This document shows positions 23,413-31,265 of a stretch of 46,000 bases of DNA, piece by piece. The notes below the pieces were generated by a model. That model was not told the origin of the DNA, ran no database searches, and saw only the letters and a list, made by a program, of their open reading frames with translations. Made by a program: the position numbers and the translations under genes. This DNA is from Flavobacterium psychrophilum (GTDB lineage: Bacteria > Bacteroidota > Bacteroidia > Flavobacteriales > Flavobacteriaceae): positions 1 through 46,000 of the forward strand of contig QFQM01000014.1 of assembly GCA_003243255.1 (NCBI GenBank), written 5' to 3'. Each line of letters starts with the position of its first letter. The stretch's first letter is position 1.

Positions 23413-23435
23413 AAACCCACGCATTGCGTGGGTTT
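23413..23435 (-). terminator. Intrinsic terminator of the periplasmic YceI gene
   Basis: AAACCCACGC (23413-23422) and GCGTGGGTTT (23426-23435) form a perfect 10-bp stem with a 3-base loop; T-rich on the minus strand beyond it. Confidence 0.88.
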
Positions 23436-23456
23436 GTTGTTCAATTTAAACTAAGA

Positions 23457-24026
23457 TTAGAATGCAAGATTCACGTTAAGAGTAAACTCATCATAGATAG
23501 CTTTGTCTCCAATGCTGTCAAAGAAGCTTTTAGAACCGTAAACGATGTCATATTTAGTTCTGTCAACTTTAAGAGTTGTAGTTGCAGAATTTTTACCAAC
23601 TGTCAGGTCAAAAGTTACAGGTTTTGTAGTTTTTTTGATAGTAAGATCACCAGTTACAGTGTAAACACCTGCAGATTTAGCTTTAACCGATTTGAAAACG
23701 ATTTTGGCAGTTGGGTATTTGTCAGTACCAAAGAAATCGTCAGCTTTAAGGTGTCCTTCAAGTTTTTCTTTTCCTTCACCAGCTTTAAGGTCAGTACACT
23801 GGATAGAGTTCATGTCTACAGTAATGTTACCACCAGAAAGTTTGTCTCCTTTGAAAGAAAGAACACCATCTTTAACGCTGATAGTACCTTCGTGTTTTCC
23901 TGTTACTTTTTCACCAACCCAGCTGATTTTGCTTTTAGAAGTGTTGATTTTTTTGTCCTGAGCTGTAGCTGTAAGTGTTGTAAGAGCTACTGTTAATGCA
24001 ATTGCAATCGTTTTTAAATTTTTCAT
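23457..24026 (-). CDS. YceI-family periplasmic protein
   Basis: 189 residues, signal peptide MKNLKTIAIALTVALTTLTATAQ, then a full YceI beta-barrel (INTSKSKISWVGEKVTGKH, DDFFGTDKYPTAKIVFKS). YceI barrels bind isoprenoid-type or other amphiphilic lipids; physiological role unclear. In contrast to the YceI at 4322 this one is exported, and its strands are Lys/Thr-rich. It is transcribed alone, with a terminator after it. The nitroreductase gene ends upstream at 24071. Confidence 0.93.
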   Translation of the reverse strand: MKNLKTIAIALTVALTTLTATAQDKKINTSKSKISWVGEKVTGKHEGTISVKDGVLSFKGDKLSGGNITVDMNSIQCTDLKAGEGKEKLEGHLKADDFFGTDKYPTAKIVFKSVKAKSAGVYTVTGDLTIKKTTKPVTFDLTVGKNSATTTLKVDRTKYDIVYGSKSFFDSIGDKAIYDEFTLNVNLAF

Positions 24027-24070
24027 TTTTATTAAATAATTATTTGGGTTATTAAAATTAAGGAATTTAT

Positions 24071-24709
24071 TTATATAGTAGTAAAAAGTTCTTCTTTAGA
24101 TTTTCTAACTTTTTTCAGGTGCTGATTAGCATCTTCTTCGTGACGGTAACCTACAGCTGCTATTACTGCCGTATTAAGTCCAAGTTTGTCAAATCCTAAT
24201 ATAGTGTTGAATTCTTCAGCATTGAAACCTTCCATTGCAGTAGTATCAATTTTAAGGTGTGCAGCTGCATTTACAAGTGTAGAAAGTGCAATGTATGACT
24301 GTTTCATTGTCCATGCATTTTTCTGCTCCTCAGTTAGTGAACTGATATAATTATTGATATAATCACTGAATCCTTTAAGGTTTTCTGTATCGATACCTCT
24401 TGTTGCGCCAATATTGTTTACGTATTCCTGAACATGTTTTTCGCCAACATTCACTTCATTGGCAAAAATGAAAAGGTGTGAAGAGTCTGCAATAAGGTTT
24501 TGGTTATTTCCTCCGGCAGCCGCTTTAAGTTTGTTTTTCATTTCGTCAGTCTCAACGATAAACACTTTATATGGCTGAAGCCCGATTGAAGAAACACTTA
24601 GACGGATTGCTTCTTTAAGGCTTTCAATATCTTCTGCCGATACTTTTTTAGTAGTATCATACTTTTTGGTTGCATATCGCCAGTTAAGGCTTTCTATGTA
24701 ATTGCTCAT
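24071..24709 (-). CDS. NAD(P)H-dependent nitroreductase-family oxidoreductase
   Basis: 212 residues, FMN-binding nitroreductase fold of the NfsB type: N-terminal LNWRYATKKYDTTKKVS with the FMN-contacting Arg, the IRLSVSSIGLQPYKVFIVE region, and the C-terminal GYRHEED segment. It reduces nitro compounds, quinones or flavins with two electrons from NAD(P)H. The marR gene lies 10 bases upstream in the same transcript, so it is likely induced by an electrophile or quinone-like compound that releases MarR (inference). Length is typical. Confidence 0.92.
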   Translation of the reverse strand: MSNYIESLNWRYATKKYDTTKKVSAEDIESLKEAIRLSVSSIGLQPYKVFIVETDEMKNKLKAAAGGNNQNLIADSSHLFIFANEVNVGEKHVQEYVNNIGATRGIDTENLKGFSDYINNYISSLTEEQKNAWTMKQSYIALSTLVNAAAHLKIDTTAMEGFNAEEFNTILGFDKLGLNTAVIAAVGYRHEEDANQHLKKVRKSKEELFTTI

Positions 24710-24719
24710 TGTTTTAGAT

Positions 24720-25175
24720 TTAATTAAAGGTCCTGAATTTTTCTAACAGGGTATTAAGTTGTTCCAGTTCGGTAGGGGTGAGGTTCTTTGCAAATTTTCC
24801 CTCGTGTTCATCAACCAATGGGTCTAGCTCTTTAAGAAGCGCGAGCCCTTTTTCAGTTATCAGTATTTCCATCTTCCTGCGGTTCTCTTCACACACTCCG
24901 CGTGTTACGAGTTTTTTCAGGAGTAATTTGTCAACCAGTCGGGTAGTGTTGCTTGTTTTTGCAACCATACGCTCCTGGATTACACACATATTGGCGGGTT
25001 TTCCCTTTTGCCCTCTCAGTATGCGCAGTACGTTAAACTGCTCAGGAGAGAGATCGTAGCTTTTCAATACTTCATTAAAGTTCTCTCCAATTACATTTTG
25101 TGTATACATAATATTCATCATCACCTTTTTAGATGTTGACATAGATGGCGATTTTATGATGTCTTCTATTTTCAT
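24720..25175 (-). CDS. MarR-family repressor
   Basis: 151 residues, winged HTH of the MarR family: SYDLSPEQFNVLRILRGQ, recognition region VAKTSNTTRLVDKLLLKKLV, then the wing CEENRRKMEILITEKG. It is first in a two-gene operon with the nitroreductase. Two palindromes centred on TTGTATATACAA lie in the promoter 30 bp apart, the pattern of a self-repressing MarR. No Cys matching known redox switches is conserved enough to name, although one Cys lies in the wing (GVCEENRR) and one in NMCVIQ. Confidence 0.93.
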   Translation of the reverse strand: MKIEDIIKSPSMSTSKKVMMNIMYTQNVIGENFNEVLKSYDLSPEQFNVLRILRGQKGKPANMCVIQERMVAKTSNTTRLVDKLLLKKLVTRGVCEENRRKMEILITEKGLALLKELDPLVDEHEGKFAKNLTPTELEQLNTLLEKFRTFN

Positions 25176-25184
25176 ATCTGTAAA

Positions 25185-25236
25185 TACAAAATTTGTATAT
25201 ACAAATGTAGTATGTTTTATAGTTGTATATACAAAT
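25185..25236 (-). promoter_or_regulatory. marR promoter with tandem palindromic operators
   Basis: ATTTGTATATACAAAT (25191-25206) is a perfect 16-bp palindrome; AGTTGTATATACAAAT (25221-25236) has the same TTGTATATACAA core. Centres are 30 bp apart, about three helical turns. A smaller palindrome, TACAAAATTTGTA, overlaps at 25185-25197. The -7 box TACATTTG (25209-25202, minus) lies inside the first operator. Confidence 0.75.
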
Positions 25237-25315
25237 GTTGTGTTAAAATTTTCTTAAAATTATTTTAGTAGGCGATTAGGGCTTAATTTTAGAGGGCTAA
25301 AAGAAAATACAAAAC

Positions 25316-25897
25316 ATGAATAGAGTAAAATTTGGAGTAGGGATGATGCTTTTTTTAGGTGTTACGCTTGCCTCCTGCAACAAAAAAACAGAGACTGAAG
25401 CCGAAAAAACGTCAGAACCTGTTGCCGAAGTACAAAAAAACACTCCACCAACACCTTTAAAAGTATACACAAAAGATGGCGTAAGTGTAAAAGCATACGA
25501 CTTTGATAAGCTGGAATACTTCCTTACACAAAAGAATGATACTACTTATGTAGTGAATTTCTGGGCTACATGGTGCGTTCCGTGTGTGGAAGAGCTTCCG
25601 TACTTTGAAAAGCTGAATGAGAAATACAAACAGGATAAAGTAAAGGTTATGCTTGTCAGCCTTGATATGCATAAGATGGTTGAAAGCAGGCTACTGCCTT
25701 TTATTAAAGAAAAACAACTGAAAAGTGATGTGGTTTACCTTCGCGATCCTGATCAGAATACCTGGTTGCCAAAGGTAGATTCAACCTGGAGTGGTGCCAT
25801 ACCCGCTACTCTTATATATAATAAGGACAGGCGTAAGTTCTACGAACAGCAGTTCACGTATGAAGAACTCGAAAAAGAAGTAAGCAATTTTAAATAA
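25316..25897 (+). CDS. TlpA-like thioredoxin lipoprotein
   Basis: 193 residues; lipoprotein signal MNRVKFGVGMMLFLGVTLASC, a Glu/Thr-rich linker, then a thioredoxin fold with VVNFWATWCVPCVEELPYF (CxxC) and the cis-Pro region SGAIPATLIYN. TlpA/ResA-type proteins reduce periplasmic disulfides, for example in cytochrome c maturation. The next gene, 11 bases on, is a second thioredoxin-fold protein, so the pair is probably co-transcribed. It diverges from marR. Confidence 0.9.
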   Translation: MNRVKFGVGMMLFLGVTLASCNKKTETEAEKTSEPVAEVQKNTPPTPLKVYTKDGVSVKAYDFDKLEYFLTQKNDTTYVVNFWATWCVPCVEELPYFEKLNEKYKQDKVKVMLVSLDMHKMVESRLLPFIKEKQLKSDVVYLRDPDQNTWLPKVDSTWSGAIPATLIYNKDRRKFYEQQFTYEELEKEVSNFK

Positions 25898-25908
25898 ATT
25901 ATAAATCT

Positions 25909-26517
25909 ATGAAAACAGTAAAAATTTTAGGAGCCGTTGTGCTTGTTGCTTTTCTGGCAGCATTCAATGTTAAGTCAGCCGGTGGCTATAAAGTAGGGGA
26001 TATCGCTACCGATTTCAGCCTTAAGAATGTAGATAATAAAAAGGTGTCTTTAAAAGATATTAAAGATGCTAAAGGATATATAGTAGTGTTTACCTGTAAC
26101 CATTGCCCATACGCTCAGGCCTATGAAGACCGTATTGTCGCGCTTGACAAAAAATATAAAAAGCTGGGATATCCGGTAGTAGCAATCAATCCAAACAACC
26201 CTGAGAAACAAAAAGACGACAGTTTCGCTAAAATGCAGGAAAGAGCCAAAGAGAAAAAATTCACTTTTCCATACCTTTTAGACGAGGGTCAGAAGATCTA
26301 TCCGCAATATGGTGCTACAAAAACACCTCACGTGTATGTACTTCAGAAAACAGCTAAAGGAAACGTAGTAAAATATATAGGTGCTATTGATGATAACTAC
26401 GAAGATGCAGCTGCCGTAAAAGTAAAATATGTAGAAAATGCGGTTGATGCCCTTGTAAAAGGCAAAGAAGTATCTGTAAAAGAGACCAAGGCTATTGGCT
26501 GTTCTATAAAAGCATAA
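25909..26517 (+). CDS. Exported redoxin with CNHC motif
   Basis: 202 residues; signal peptide MKTVKILGAVVLVAFLAAFNVKSA, then an AhpC/TSA-like redoxin domain: GDIATDFSLKNVDNKKVSLK, the motif VVFTCNHCPYAQAYEDR with a CxxC, PYLLDEGQKIYPQYGATKTP with the Pro expected opposite the active site, and a C-terminal Cys. Enzymatic role is not established; the CNHCPYA form is common in bacterial 'thioredoxin family protein' entries. It follows the TlpA-like gene by 11 bases and a rhodanese gene comes directly after. Confidence 0.86.
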   Translation: MKTVKILGAVVLVAFLAAFNVKSAGGYKVGDIATDFSLKNVDNKKVSLKDIKDAKGYIVVFTCNHCPYAQAYEDRIVALDKKYKKLGYPVVAINPNNPEKQKDDSFAKMQERAKEKKFTFPYLLDEGQKIYPQYGATKTPHVYVLQKTAKGNVVKYIGAIDDNYEDAAAVKVKYVENAVDALVKGKEVSVKETKAIGCSIKA

Positions 26518-26525
26518 TACCTTTG
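26518..26525 (+). promoter_or_regulatory. -7 box of the rhodanese gene
   Basis: TACCTTTG overlaps the last base of the redoxin stop region and sits 16 bases before the rhodanese ATG at 26541, leaving a leader of only about ten bases. Confidence 0.5.
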
Positions 26526-26540
26526 CCAAAAACAATTCAA

Positions 26541-26855
26541 ATGAACATATCACAAGAAGAATGGTGGGAAAAAGCTCAGGCAGACAGCAACGCTGTTATA
26601 CTTGACGTTCGTACCGAAGACGAGTGGAACCGCGGTATTATACCGGGAGCCATCAATATAGATATATATAAAGGTCAGGGCTTTATCTATGCGGTTGAAG
26701 AACTGGATAAAAGCAAGAACTATTATGTATACTGTGCTGCAGGCGCACGCAGTGCCCAGGCATGCAACATAATGAACCAGCTTGAAATCCCCAATACTTT
26801 CAATCTGATAGGTGGGATATCCCAGTGGGATGGCCCGGTCGTAGCACCTGAATAA
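26541..26855 (+). CDS. Single-domain rhodanese
   Basis: 104 residues from ATG 26541 (a TTG at 26523 lies inside the -7 box and is rejected). One rhodanese domain with AVILDVRTEDEWNRGIIPGA and the active-site loop YCAAGARSAQACNIM, nucleophile Cys first in CAAGAR. Such cytoplasmic proteins move sulfane sulfur, e.g. between thiosulfate or persulfides and acceptors. It lies after two exported redoxins but has its own promoter. A bidirectional terminator follows. Confidence 0.92.
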   Translation: MNISQEEWWEKAQADSNAVILDVRTEDEWNRGIIPGAINIDIYKGQGFIYAVEELDKSKNYYVYCAAGARSAQACNIMNQLEIPNTFNLIGGISQWDGPVVAPE

Positions 26856-26858
26856 AAC

Positions 26859-26885
26859 AAAAAAGAGCCGAAAGGCTCTTTTTTT
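26859..26885. terminator. Bidirectional terminator
   Basis: AAAAAAGAGCC (26859-26869), loop GAAA, GGCTCTTTTTTT (26874-26885). It separates the convergent rhodanese and DUF1456 genes. Confidence 0.9.
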
Positions 26886-26896
26886 ATGCTTAATCA

Positions 26897-27334
26897 TTAC
26901 GATTTCTTATTCTTACCGTTGTTGAATCGTACTTTTTCAACAATAGGTTCCTGTTTTTTAGGTTTTGCTTTTTGCGACGGACCTTTAGGAGCGGGCTTTT
27001 TTGCAGCCGGTTTCTTTGGTTTGTCGAAAGAAGGCTGACCTGCAGGTTTCTCTTTTTTAGCAGATGCCACGGCAGCTTTATTTTGTTTCAGTACGTCCTG
27101 AACATTTTTAGGCTCTTCTTTAGTGCCACGAAGGTGAATGATAAGTCCGTTCAAAAAGTTGCGTAATACCTGATCGCCACAATCCATATAGTTAGGATGG
27201 TCCGCATTACGGAAAAAAGCACCAAGTTCGGCTTTAGATATCCTGAAATCTACAAGCTGTAATATCTCAACTATCTGGTCATCCCTTAACTGAAGCGCTA
27301 CACGCAGCTTTTTAAATACATCGTTGTTGTTCAT
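26897..27334 (-). CDS. DUF1456 (YehS-like) protein with basic tail
   Basis: 145 residues. The first ~75 residues are one DUF1456 unit (NDVFKKLRVALQLRDDQIVE then ELGAFFRNADHPNYMDCGD), normally present twice in this family. The rest is a Lys/Pro/Ala-rich basic tail (KKPAAKKPAPKGPSQKAKPK) that replaces the second unit. The tail suggests contact with nucleic acid or another acidic partner; this is inference, as the family has no established function. Transcribed alone. Confidence 0.85.
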   Translation of the reverse strand: MNNNDVFKKLRVALQLRDDQIVEILQLVDFRISKAELGAFFRNADHPNYMDCGDQVLRNFLNGLIIHLRGTKEEPKNVQDVLKQNKAAVASAKKEKPAGQPSFDKPKKPAAKKPAPKGPSQKAKPKKQEPIVEKVRFNNGKNKKS

Positions 27335-27369
27335 CCTTCTTTATTTTAGGCAAAGATAGTGTATAATAG

Positions 27370-27452
27370 TTGATTTGGTTATTTGTTGATACGTTGATTT
27401 GTTTGATGATACCCAGATTCGAATAAACGCATCAACAAATCAACAGATAAAC
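27370..27452 (-). repeat. Octamer-periodic inverted repeat after the esterase gene
   Basis: Octamers TTGATTTG, GTTATTTG, TTGATACG, TTGATTTG (27370-27401) are mirrored by CGCATCAA, CAAATCAA, CAGATAAA (27428-27451). It is the same octamer family as at 2867-2898 and 43725-43792. It lies at the 3' end of the esterase gene. Confidence 0.65.
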
Positions 27453-28247
27453 CTAATCAGTTAACCATGTGTAAGCTTCTGCAAATTCTTTACCCCATAA
27501 AGTCTCGTTATGCCTCCCGTTATGGACTATCTTTTTATGGATATTCTTCTTTTTGGTTTTGGTCAGCACGATGTCGAGCATGCGTTCAAGGTCATTTTGC
27601 ATATTCTCGCTTTCATGGTCACCGGCCATAAAATAGAGACGGGCATTAATATGTTCAGTTTTGATGGCAAGATCGAAAATGTCATCGTTAAACCAGAATG
27701 AAGGAGAAAAGACTCCGGCTTTTCCAAACACTTTAGGGTATTTCAGCACAGCATAGAAAGACACCAATCCTCCAAGTGAACTCCCGAAAATAGCCGTATG
27801 TTCTTTATCCTGTTTGGTACGATAGTGAGTATCTACATACGGTTTTAGGGTGTTAACCAAAAAATCAAGGTAAGCATCGGCATTGCCCCCGCCATATTTT
27901 TCGTTAGGGTGTGGAGTAAGTTCTTCTATACGTTTGTCGCCACCATGCTCTATACCTATTATTATGGTTTTGGCATGAAGGCTGTCAAGCTGTTCGTCAA
28001 TACGCCATTCCCCGGAGAAAGAAGTAGCCTTGTCAAACAGGTTTTGCCCGTCGTGCATGTACATTACAGGATATTTATGGTTAGTATCTTTATAATCTTC
28101 GGGGAGGTAAACCCAAATTTTCCTGTCGGTTTTCAGTTGTGGGGAATGTATCGTAAACCAAGATACGTTTGGCGAATAAGTATGTTCCTGTGCGTGTGTA
28201 TTCATAGAGGTAAGATACAATAAAAGGAGCAAAAATTTGAGCTTCAT
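27453..28247 (-). CDS. Secreted esterase-D/Fes-type alpha/beta hydrolase
   Basis: 264 residues with signal peptide (MKLKFLLLLLYLTSMNTHA). PF00756-type esterase: KIWVYLPEDYKDTNHKYPVMYMHDGQNL, the nucleophile elbow GSSLGG (in AIFGSSLGGLVSFY), and the C-terminal His in HNGRHNETLW. Relatives hydrolyse enterochelin-type siderophores, feruloyl esters or acyl sugars; the substrate cannot be read here. It diverges from the TerB gene with a 51-bp gap. Confidence 0.9.
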   Translation of the reverse strand: MKLKFLLLLLYLTSMNTHAQEHTYSPNVSWFTIHSPQLKTDRKIWVYLPEDYKDTNHKYPVMYMHDGQNLFDKATSFSGEWRIDEQLDSLHAKTIIIGIEHGGDKRIEELTPHPNEKYGGGNADAYLDFLVNTLKPYVDTHYRTKQDKEHTAIFGSSLGGLVSFYAVLKYPKVFGKAGVFSPSFWFNDDIFDLAIKTEHINARLYFMAGDHESENMQNDLERMLDIVLTKTKKKNIHKKIVHNGRHNETLWGKEFAEAYTWLTD

Positions 28248-28298
28248 AATTTGTTTTTATAAGGCAAAAGAATAACTTAGCTAAAATTACCAATTCCA

Positions 28299-28700
28299 AT
28301 GAACACTTACGAAGAAAAACTAAGCTTATTGACAGAAATGATTGCTTTTGCTAAGATAGACGGGCAAATTCACGAGCGCGAATTGCAGTTCCTGTCCATT
28401 GTAGCAAAACAGCTTAGAGTAGATCCTGATGTGTTTGAAAGCTTATTCAGCCAGCCGGTCGATAAGGTTATTATCAAATCGGAGCACCAGCGTATTTTAC
28501 AATTTTACAGGCTGGCTTTGCTAATGCAGGCTGATGGAATACTTCATGATAATGAGCAGGTGGCAATACGCGAAATGGGTATTAATATGGGTTTGAGCCC
28601 TTTTGCCATGAAAAGCGTATTGGTTGAGATGCAACGTTCTCCAACCGGGATGATCGACCCTGATATGCTGCTGGCCTTATTCAGGGCGCAACAGAATTAA
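28299..28700 (+). CDS. TerB-family protein
   Basis: 133 residues, all-helical, with the two acidic metal-site-like segments of TerB: FAKIDGQIHERELQFLSIVA near the start and MQADGILHDNEQVAIREMG in the second half. TerB domains are linked to tellurite resistance and phage or stress response complexes; here no ter operon is present, so it is an orphan. Its last four bases overlap the convergent membrane-protein gene, with no terminator between. Confidence 0.85.
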   Translation: MNTYEEKLSLLTEMIAFAKIDGQIHERELQFLSIVAKQLRVDPDVFESLFSQPVDKVIIKSEHQRILQFYRLALLMQADGILHDNEQVAIREMGINMGLSPFAMKSVLVEMQRSPTGMIDPDMLLALFRAQQN

Positions 28701-29329
28701 TCCAGTTTTTTAGTCAGTTTTACACCTTCTTCATCGCTGAATAGGATTCTGTTTGGCGTAAACGTAATTTTAAAATTACCGCTATTCGGGTAAAGCTTTG
28801 TTTTTCCATCTAAAAAAGAAGTTGTATCGATAGTGTATTCTAGCGGTGCATATGCGAAGGTTCTGTAAGTATCGTAAGAATATCTCATGTAATCTGATGT
28901 GGCGAACCCAAGACTGTACCTTCTTGTCTGGTAGGTTTTACCTGCACACTTGTAACGATATATCCTGTCTGATTCATAATCCTGTGCTATTACAATAAAC
29001 AAGATTATGCCAAAAAAGCCAATTATAATGCTTAGTACCATCGCTGAAGTGCCAAATTTTCCTACACCTCTAAGAAATATATTCTTTTTAGTATTCATGA
29101 GGCCAAGCATGAAAAAGGCAAAAAAGTACTCAAGGGCAAAGATGATGCAATCGATATAATCACCAATAACAGATATGCCAATGAAAAAGAAAAAGTTGTG
29201 CAGCAGGAAGAAGCCTCCAACAGCGAACAATATCTTGTTGCTAACCTTTACAGCCTTAAGTTTTGCGATTTCAATGGCTGCAACCGGAAACACTATAAAG
29301 GTGATAAGCAGTAGTATGTATACAAACAT
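28697..29329 (-). CDS. Small integral membrane protein, unknown
   Basis: Not recognised. 210 residues: four hydrophobic helices (about 2-20, 32-55, 58-78, 93-117), then an ~95-residue soluble C-terminal part rich in Tyr and Arg (RRYSLGFATSDYMRYSYD). It ends the long co-directional run that starts with uvrB; the VOC gene is 28 bases upstream. The last four bases overlap the convergent TerB gene. Confidence 0.7.
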   Translation of the reverse strand: MFVYILLLITFIVFPVAAIEIAKLKAVKVSNKILFAVGGFFLLHNFFFFIGISVIGDYIDCIIFALEYFFAFFMLGLMNTKKNIFLRGVGKFGTSAMVLSIIIGFFGIILFIVIAQDYESDRIYRYKCAGKTYQTRRYSLGFATSDYMRYSYDTYRTFAYAPLEYTIDTTSFLDGKTKLYPNSGNFKITFTPNRILFSDEEGVKLTKKLD

Positions 29330-29357
29330 CAGTATAAGAATATACTGCTAAAATACA

Positions 29358-29747
29358 TTAAAAAGTAGAATTATCAGCGGTTTCATCCACCTCAAAAATG
29401 CCGAAGGTATTGTTGTCCGTATCGATAAAATAGCCCTGCCAGCACTTACCGTGAACGGCAAACTTTGGCAATGCTACCTGTCCGCCATTGTCGTGTATCA
29501 GTTCGGCACAGGCATCAAAGTCGGCAACTTCAATAGAACAGGTAAAGGCATTCGGAGCACCTTCTGCGGGAAAGGATGCTAACGGACGCTTTAATAGCCC
29601 GCCATGCATACCGCTGGTCTCTATACGGTAGTATTCAAGGGGAAGGCTTTTGTCCTGTGTAAATTTCCAGCCAAACACATTACTGTAAAAGGCAATGGCT
29701 CTCTGCGGGTCGTTTACATGAATCTCAAAATAGGATACGGTATTCAT
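29358..29747 (-). CDS. VOC-family protein (glyoxalase-like)
   Basis: 129 residues, one VOC domain: SYFEIHVNDPQRAIAFYSNVFGWKF at the start and YFIDTDNNTFGIFEVDE at the end. It is closer to the 'VOC family, PhnB/YaeR-like enzyme' group than the copy at 6684. Metal ligands are His at residue 8 region and Glu near the C-terminus. Substrate unknown. Within the uvrB run, 31 bases after the BamE-like gene. Confidence 0.9.
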   Translation of the reverse strand: MNTVSYFEIHVNDPQRAIAFYSNVFGWKFTQDKSLPLEYYRIETSGMHGGLLKRPLASFPAEGAPNAFTCSIEVADFDACAELIHDNGGQVALPKFAVHGKCWQGYFIDTDNNTFGIFEVDETADNSTF

Positions 29748-29778
29748 AATGCTTTAGTTTGAATACTAAAGATAATAA

Positions 29779-30126
29779 TTATTCTCCGTAAAATACCTTA
29801 GTGACTATTAAGGTGTTTGGGTCAAAATAAATCTTTGGATTGTCTGAACCGGCAAAAACCATGTCGTATTCTAAAGTATATTCTACTGTTCCATCGCTTT
29901 TTTGCTTAACAATGATTTCCCCTGATCTGTCGTCTTGTGTCCAATATTGATATTCAATATCTCCAATAATTGTACGCGCATCAGCCAAAGTCATTCCGGG
30001 TTTTACCTTTCTACAGTTTTTCCAATATTTAGCAGTAACAGACTGATGACTGAAAAAGCTAAAAGCTTTCAGGACGAATATGAGCAAGCCTATAATGGCG
30101 AGTAAGGTTATGAGTTTTTGTTTCAT
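29779..30126 (-). CDS. Membrane-anchored protein with BamE/SmpA-like motif
   Basis: 115 residues: an N-terminal hydrophobic helix (about 6-24, signal anchor, no lipobox), then YWKNCRKVKPGMTLADARTI followed by a beta-rich part. The 'V-x-x-GMT-x-x-x-x-x-x-IG' phrase is the motif of SmpA/OmlA/BamE-like and related small exported domains. Not BamE itself, since it lacks the Cys lipid anchor and full domain. Function unknown; part of the uvrB-led run. Confidence 0.65.
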   Translation of the reverse strand: MKQKLITLLAIIGLLIFVLKAFSFFSHQSVTAKYWKNCRKVKPGMTLADARTIIGDIEYQYWTQDDRSGEIIVKQKSDGTVEYTLEYDMVFAGSDNPKIYFDPNTLIVTKVFYGE

Positions 30127-30152
30127 TGATATGTTTAATAGATGCTGAAAGG

Positions 30153-30509
30153 TTAAGATAATACAGCTTTGGCTTCTTCCATAGTTGCTACAAAGTTTAT
30201 CCTGCCCTGTTTGTTGCTTTCATAAATGAAATCTTTCAGGCTTTTGCTTTCGTATTTGGAAAAGTCGCCAATGATAGCCAGTCTGCCATTATACGTAGAG
30301 AACTTTTGCAGTATATCACCAGCCAGTTTGGTCTTCAGGTCAAAGAAAGCAGGAGGGAGGTTGTACTCATATAGTATAATGCTGTCCGAATTCTGGTAAA
30401 GGCAGTTCATCAACAATTCAGCGGCATCCTCCGCAGTATCAAAGATTATATCCTGCGATTGTATAACAGCTATCTTTTTAGTTGGGGTTTGGAGGAAGGA
30501 GAGGAGCAT
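30153..30509 (-). CDS. DUF4180 domain protein
   Basis: 118 residues: KIAVIQSQDIIFDTAEDAAE, then ILYEYNLPPAFFDLKTKLAG and RLAIIGDFSKYESKSLKDFI, which I recognise as the DUF4180 pattern. Predicted alpha/beta fold, cytoplasmic. Function unknown. It starts 9 bases after the DUF2625 stop and is translationally close to it. Confidence 0.82.
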   Translation of the reverse strand: MLLSFLQTPTKKIAVIQSQDIIFDTAEDAAELLMNCLYQNSDSIILYEYNLPPAFFDLKTKLAGDILQKFSTYNGRLAIIGDFSKYESKSLKDFIYESNKQGRINFVATMEEAKAVLS

Positions 30510-30518
30510 AAAGAGTGT

Positions 30519-31250
30519 CTATTTAATATTCAATTGCTTCCTGAAATCAAGTGTCAGATTGTAATATTCTTCAACAGAAACTTTATTTCTTGTGGTTTTA
30601 TTTATGTCTTTTCCTTCTTCAGTCCATAAGTAAGGATAAAAACTGAAAACTTCGTTTCCTTTTAATTCAGTCATATCTTTCTTCCAGCTTTTCCATCTGT
30701 AACCTTCATAAAACTGGTCTAGATCATTGTTAAAACAGAAGTATAAAAAATCTGAATAAGTCAGGTCAAGAGGTTCATATTCAAGAGTGTCTGGAGCCAG
30801 ATAATATATTTTACCTAAATCTGAACCTAAACCACCGCCATTAAGAACAAAAAAGCCTCCTATGGCATCATCTGCAATTAATAAAAATGGAGCACCTTTA
30901 CCGAAATCATCATAAGCTTTTCCTTTGTTCCAATCGGGTAAACTACGATTTAGCTTTTCACTACCTGAACCTAAAATCCTTATCCAGCCATTATCTATAA
31001 GTATTCCTCCTGTTACATAAACAATAGCTCCCATAGGAGAACGTGTAGTAACCTGTGTATTATAAAGAGCTTCTTCTGCATTTTTTGAATTGGCAGGTAA
31101 TACTTCAATACTGTTTTTAGCTTCTGAAATCCAGGTTTGGACTAATTCCCATCCCGGTTCCTGAGTATTTATTAGTTCGCTTAAAGGTTTCATAGTTTGA
31201 GCAGCAATAGTTGAGGTTATGAAAGGTAGTAGTAAAAAGTATTTTTTCAT
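30519..31250 (-). CDS. DUF2625 protein with signal peptide
   Basis: 243 residues. The conserved DUF2625 core is clear: LINTQEPGWELVQTWISEAKN, LYNTQVTTRSPMGAIVYVTG, DNGWIRILGSGSEKLNRSLP and FFVLNGGGLG. The family is mostly cytoplasmic in other bacteria as I recall, but here MKKYFLLLPFITSTIAAQ precedes it, indicating export. Function unknown; similar folds occur among immunity proteins, so a role against a toxin is possible but unsupported. Gap of 15 bases to the preceding gene. Confidence 0.82.
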   Translation of the reverse strand: MKKYFLLLPFITSTIAAQTMKPLSELINTQEPGWELVQTWISEAKNSIEVLPANSKNAEEALYNTQVTTRSPMGAIVYVTGGILIDNGWIRILGSGSEKLNRSLPDWNKGKAYDDFGKGAPFLLIADDAIGGFFVLNGGGLGSDLGKIYYLAPDTLEYEPLDLTYSDFLYFCFNNDLDQFYEGYRWKSWKKDMTELKGNEVFSFYPYLWTEEGKDINKTTRNKVSVEEYYNLTLDFRKQLNIK

Positions 31251-31265
31251 GGATTATTCTGTTAT

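Noticed and set aside
25316..26855. Single three-gene redox operon including rhodanese
   Set aside because: The rhodanese gene has its own perfect -7 box at the end of the redoxin gene, so a common transcript is possible but not required.
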